Positions 61,717 to 64,000 of a DNA stretch of 64,000 nt are shown piece after piece (position 1 is the first letter of the stretch; each line of letters opens with the position of its first letter). Source of the stretch: Psychrobacter urativorans (GTDB lineage Bacteria > Pseudomonadota > Gammaproteobacteria > Pseudomonadales > Moraxellaceae); assembly GCF_001298525.1 (NCBI RefSeq), contig NZ_CP012678.1, forward strand, positions 2,170,001 to 2,234,000, read 5' to 3'. The notes beneath the pieces were generated by a model, which searched no databases, was not told the DNA's origin, and saw only the letters and a program-made list of their open reading frames with translations. Position numbers and translations under genes: made by a program.

Positions 61717-62925
61717 CTACCAACGCATCGGTGCTATATAAGGCAATGCCGATTTGAGCTGTTCGTAAGTGCCGTTGACTAAGATATCATCACGCACTTG
61801 GTTAATATCGGTATGTCCACAAAACGCCATGGTAATGTCACACTCGTTATAAATCAACTCAAGGGCACGGCGGACACCATCTTCGCCATATGCACCAAGA
61901 CCGTACAAAAAGGCGCGTCCAATCATCGTACCATTCGCGCCTAAAGCCATCGCTTTGAGTACATCTTGACCGGAGCGAATACCACTATCAAGCCATATCT
62001 CAATCTGACTGTTTTCAGCGCGTACCGCTTGCACGATATCGCTAAGTGCCGAAATAGAAGAGGGCGCACCATCAAGCTGACGACCACCATGGTTGGATAC
62101 CACTAAAGCATCGGCACCACTACGCGCCGCTAGTACGGCATCTTCTGGTTCCATAATACCTTTGATAATTAATTTGCCGCCCCACATATCTTTAATGCGC
62201 GCCACATCATCCCAGCTGAGAGCAGGGTCAAATTGTTCCGCTGTCCAAGCTGATAGTGATGATAAATCTTCTACATTCTTAGCATGACCAACGATATTAC
62301 CAAAGGTGCGGCGCTTGGTGCCGAGCATATTCATGCACCATTCAGGCTTAGTCATTAAGTTTAAAATATTGGCAAGTGTTGGTTTTGGTGGCGCGGATAG
62401 ACCATTTTTAATATCTTTGTGCCGTTGCCCCAATACTTGTAAGTCAGCAGTCAAGATTAGTGCGGAACAATTTGCGGCTTTAGCTCGGCTAATAAGATTT
62501 GCCATGAAATCTTGGTCGCGCATCACATATAGCTGAAACCAAAAAGGGGCGCTGGTATGTTCTGCCACATCTTCAATAGAGCAAATACTCATCGTCGATA
62601 GTGAAAACGGCACGCCAAATTTTTCTGCTGCTCGTGCCGCATGAATCTCGCCATCTGCCCACATCATTCCGGTAAAGCCAGTAGGTGCAATGGCAACTGG
62701 CATTTTTACAGGCGACCCTAACATTTCGGTAGCAAGTGAGCGCCCTTTCATATTGACCAGTACCCGCTGACGGAGCTTAATGCGGTCAAAGTCCGTTTCG
62801 TTATTGCGATAAGTGGTCTGTGTCCACGACCCTGAATCGACATAATCATAAAACATACGCGGTATTTTGCGCTGAGCGACTTGGCGTAGGTCTTCAATTT
62901 CAGTAATTTTACTCAAATCTTTCAT
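61717..62925 (-). CDS. lldD: FMN-dependent alpha-hydroxy-acid (L-lactate) dehydrogenase
   Basis: 402 residues. TIM-barrel flavoenzyme: start KITEIEDLRQVAQRKIPRMFYDYVDSGSW, VAIAPTGFTGMMW, FWFQLYVMRDQDF, LTADLQVLGQRHKDI and the active-site signature VVSNHGGRQLDGAPSS with catalytic His; GANGTMIGRAFLYG closes the FMN phosphate site. Oxidises L-lactate (or a related 2-hydroxy acid such as glycolate) with electrons to quinone. No lactate permease or LldR-type regulator is adjacent, so the substrate is inferred. Confidence 0.88.
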   Translation of the reverse strand: MKDLSKITEIEDLRQVAQRKIPRMFYDYVDSGSWTQTTYRNNETDFDRIKLRQRVLVNMKGRSLATEMLGSPVKMPVAIAPTGFTGMMWADGEIHAARAAEKFGVPFSLSTMSICSIEDVAEHTSAPFWFQLYVMRDQDFMANLISRAKAANCSALILTADLQVLGQRHKDIKNGLSAPPKPTLANILNLMTKPEWCMNMLGTKRRTFGNIVGHAKNVEDLSSLSAWTAEQFDPALSWDDVARIKDMWGGKLIIKGIMEPEDAVLAARSGADALVVSNHGGRQLDGAPSSISALSDIVQAVRAENSQIEIWLDSGIRSGQDVLKAMALGANGTMIGRAFLYGLGAYGEDGVRRALELIYNECDITMAFCGHTDINQVRDDILVNGTYEQLKSALPYIAPMRW

Positions 62926-63009
62926 GGGGTTGCCCTTGATAATTAAGTAGAAAGCGGACGCTAGTATAAAGGATACGCTAGCGCCCGCTCAAATACTGTT
63001 GACTAATTT

Positions 63010-63426
63010 TTATAATAAACGCTGCAAGTCCATTACCGAAAATGGATAGTTTAAACGCTGAGTTTTGGTAAGTAGTACCGGAATAGTGGTGGCAAATGTC
63101 ATCATTAATGGTTCATCGAAATCTGCGATATCAATATGTTGATAAGTAATGGGATAGACCGCCTGAAACTGCGCCAATAATTGCTCTGCTTGCGTACATA
63201 AATGACAGCCCGCTGTTCCCAATAACCACCACTCATCTTTATACTCTTTATATTTAGAGCTATTAAGGTTTTCAGAGTTATTAAAGTTTTCTGAATCGTT
63301 AAAACTCGGCGCTGCGTTGATAATTTGTGCTCGTAGTTCTTCCACAGAGTTATTATTCATAGCTGTGCTTATGTTTATACTTATGTTTGTACTTAGATTT
63401 TTGTCTGGATTCATATCTGACCTCAT
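63010..63426 (-). CDS. Glutaredoxin-like (DUF836) thiol protein
   Basis: 138 residues. A 60-residue Asn/Ser-rich, low-complexity N-terminus is followed by a thioredoxin fold with the redox pair in GTAGCHLCTQAEQLL, a central IDIADFDEPLMM and the cis-Pro segment TTIPVLLTK. This is the short DUF836 glutaredoxin-like type. The real start may be the ATG at 63414 (GAGG upstream) or one inside the low-complexity part (MNNNSVEEL). Thiol exchange or disulfide reduction expected. Confidence 0.75.
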   Translation of the reverse strand: MRSDMNPDKNLSTNISINISTAMNNNSVEELRAQIINAAPSFNDSENFNNSENLNSSKYKEYKDEWWLLGTAGCHLCTQAEQLLAQFQAVYPITYQHIDIADFDEPLMMTFATTIPVLLTKTQRLNYPFSVMDLQRLL

Positions 63427-63700
63427 CTTGACTTCTCACTGTCATCATTATTATTAATAATATTTTTTTAAAGGTTACCGTTTTAAATACTATTCAGAGC
63501 GTTCAAAACGTTGGGTTGTAGTGAGGATTTACGTTATTGATATGATAAAGAAAGCAGGCAAATAATGACAGCGATAGTGAGATTAGGTAAGATAGCCTGC
63601 TATTTATCACAGTAGCCACACACCGCTATCTAAAGATTGCTAGATGCTACGGTGTTGCGCTCAGATTATTTATTCCTTAAAACACTCGGATAATGCACGC

Positions 63701-64000
63701 ATGACAAGTATGGGTAAGTTCATCAAACGGTTATTATTGGCACTTATACTGCTGATAGTGGCTTTTCATGTGTTGGTCGCGGGATTGCTTTTGATGTGGA
63801 AGACACAACCAATTAATAACAGCATGTTTATGCTGACGCACCGATTATCGGGTGGTAGCGTTACCCAGAAATGGGCGAATTATGACGCGATAGCCAAGTC
63901 GGCAAAGCAAGCGGCGATTGTCAGTGAAGATTCCAAATTTAGCCAACATAATGGCTTTGACTTAGACGGTATTGAAGCGGCACGTAAAAAGAATGAGGCA
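63701..64000 (+). CDS. mtgA: Monofunctional peptidoglycan glycosyltransferase, 5' part
   Basis: The first 100 codons of a gene cut by the window edge. One membrane anchor (LLLALILLIVAFHVLVAGLLLM) follows four basic residues. The start of the GT51 domain is then seen: the catalytic Glu motif reads VSEDSKFSQHNGFDLDGI (EDxxFxxHxGFD), with the following AARKKNEA as in MtgA. Polymerises lipid II into glycan strands. The ATG at 63701 lacks a strong Shine-Dalgarno. Confidence 0.88.
   Translation, partial: MTSMGKFIKRLLLALILLIVAFHVLVAGLLLMWKTQPINNSMFMLTHRLSGGSVTQKWANYDAIAKSAKQAAIVSEDSKFSQHNGFDLDGIEAARKKNEA

Overview
The window looks like a chromosomal segment of a gammaproteobacterium of the Moraxellaceae, most likely Psychrobacter. 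This rests on the AT-leaning composition, the protein sequences, and the mix of a moa/mod cluster, an iron/TonB block and a purine-degradation block. I see no rRNA, tRNA, CRISPR array, intact insertion sequence or prophage.

Layout. (1) 1-4.4 kb, minus strand: a lipid-type operon made of an SDR (cut by the window edge), a patatin-like protein, and one long reading frame that joins a YnbA-type CDP-alcohol phosphatidyltransferase to a YnbC-type hydrolase/methyltransferase. (2) 4.5-11.6 kb, plus strand: molybdenum cofactor genes moeA-moaA-moaB-mobA-moaC-moaD-moaE, then modA-modB with no modC. (3) 11.7-16 kb: a CopD-like membrane protein, mntP, frmA and small genes. (4) 16-19.7 kb, minus strand: roadblock/LC7, PAS, a cytosolic PhnD-like binding protein and two unrecognised proteins, with short tandem repeats between them. 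This looks like an undescribed signalling module. (5) 20.3-24.7 kb: gdhA and a cystine-type ABC transporter. (6) 24.8-34 kb: urate/allantoin catabolism (allE, allA, puuE, NCS1 permease, puuD, uraH, uraD) with a divergent RutR-like regulator. Two decayed genes sit here: the last part of malate synthase G and the last part of allantoicase. (7) 34.5-45.2 kb: iron acquisition (TonB-dependent receptor, PepSY protein, siderophore ABC transporter, tonB-exbB-exbD) with Fur-like boxes. (8) 45.4-64 kb: topA, sodC, lon, an Na+/H+ antiporter, fau, fumC, a ribbon-helix-helix protein with an unrecognised C-terminal domain, an OmpV/MipA porin, a rhomboid protease, lldD, a glutaredoxin-like protein and the start of mtgA.

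How the parts fit. The Mo block makes the cofactor that molybdoenzymes such as xanthine dehydrogenase need, and xanthine dehydrogenase would feed urate into block 6; no molybdoenzyme gene is in the window. In block 6 the route urate to HIU to OHCU to allantoin to allantoate is complete. The enzyme that opens allantoate is missing, because allantoicase survives only as a 3' stub fused to a promoter ahead of allA. Three candidate promoters in this block share a TTGACCA -35 element, and the one ahead of uraD lies inside a near-perfect RutR-type box. In block 7 TonB-ExbB-ExbD would energise the receptor and the ABC transporter would import the siderophore.

Limits: all functions come from reading motifs and recalling families; no database search was run. 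Starts were moved downstream of the longest frame where a better Shine-Dalgarno or family alignment supported it.
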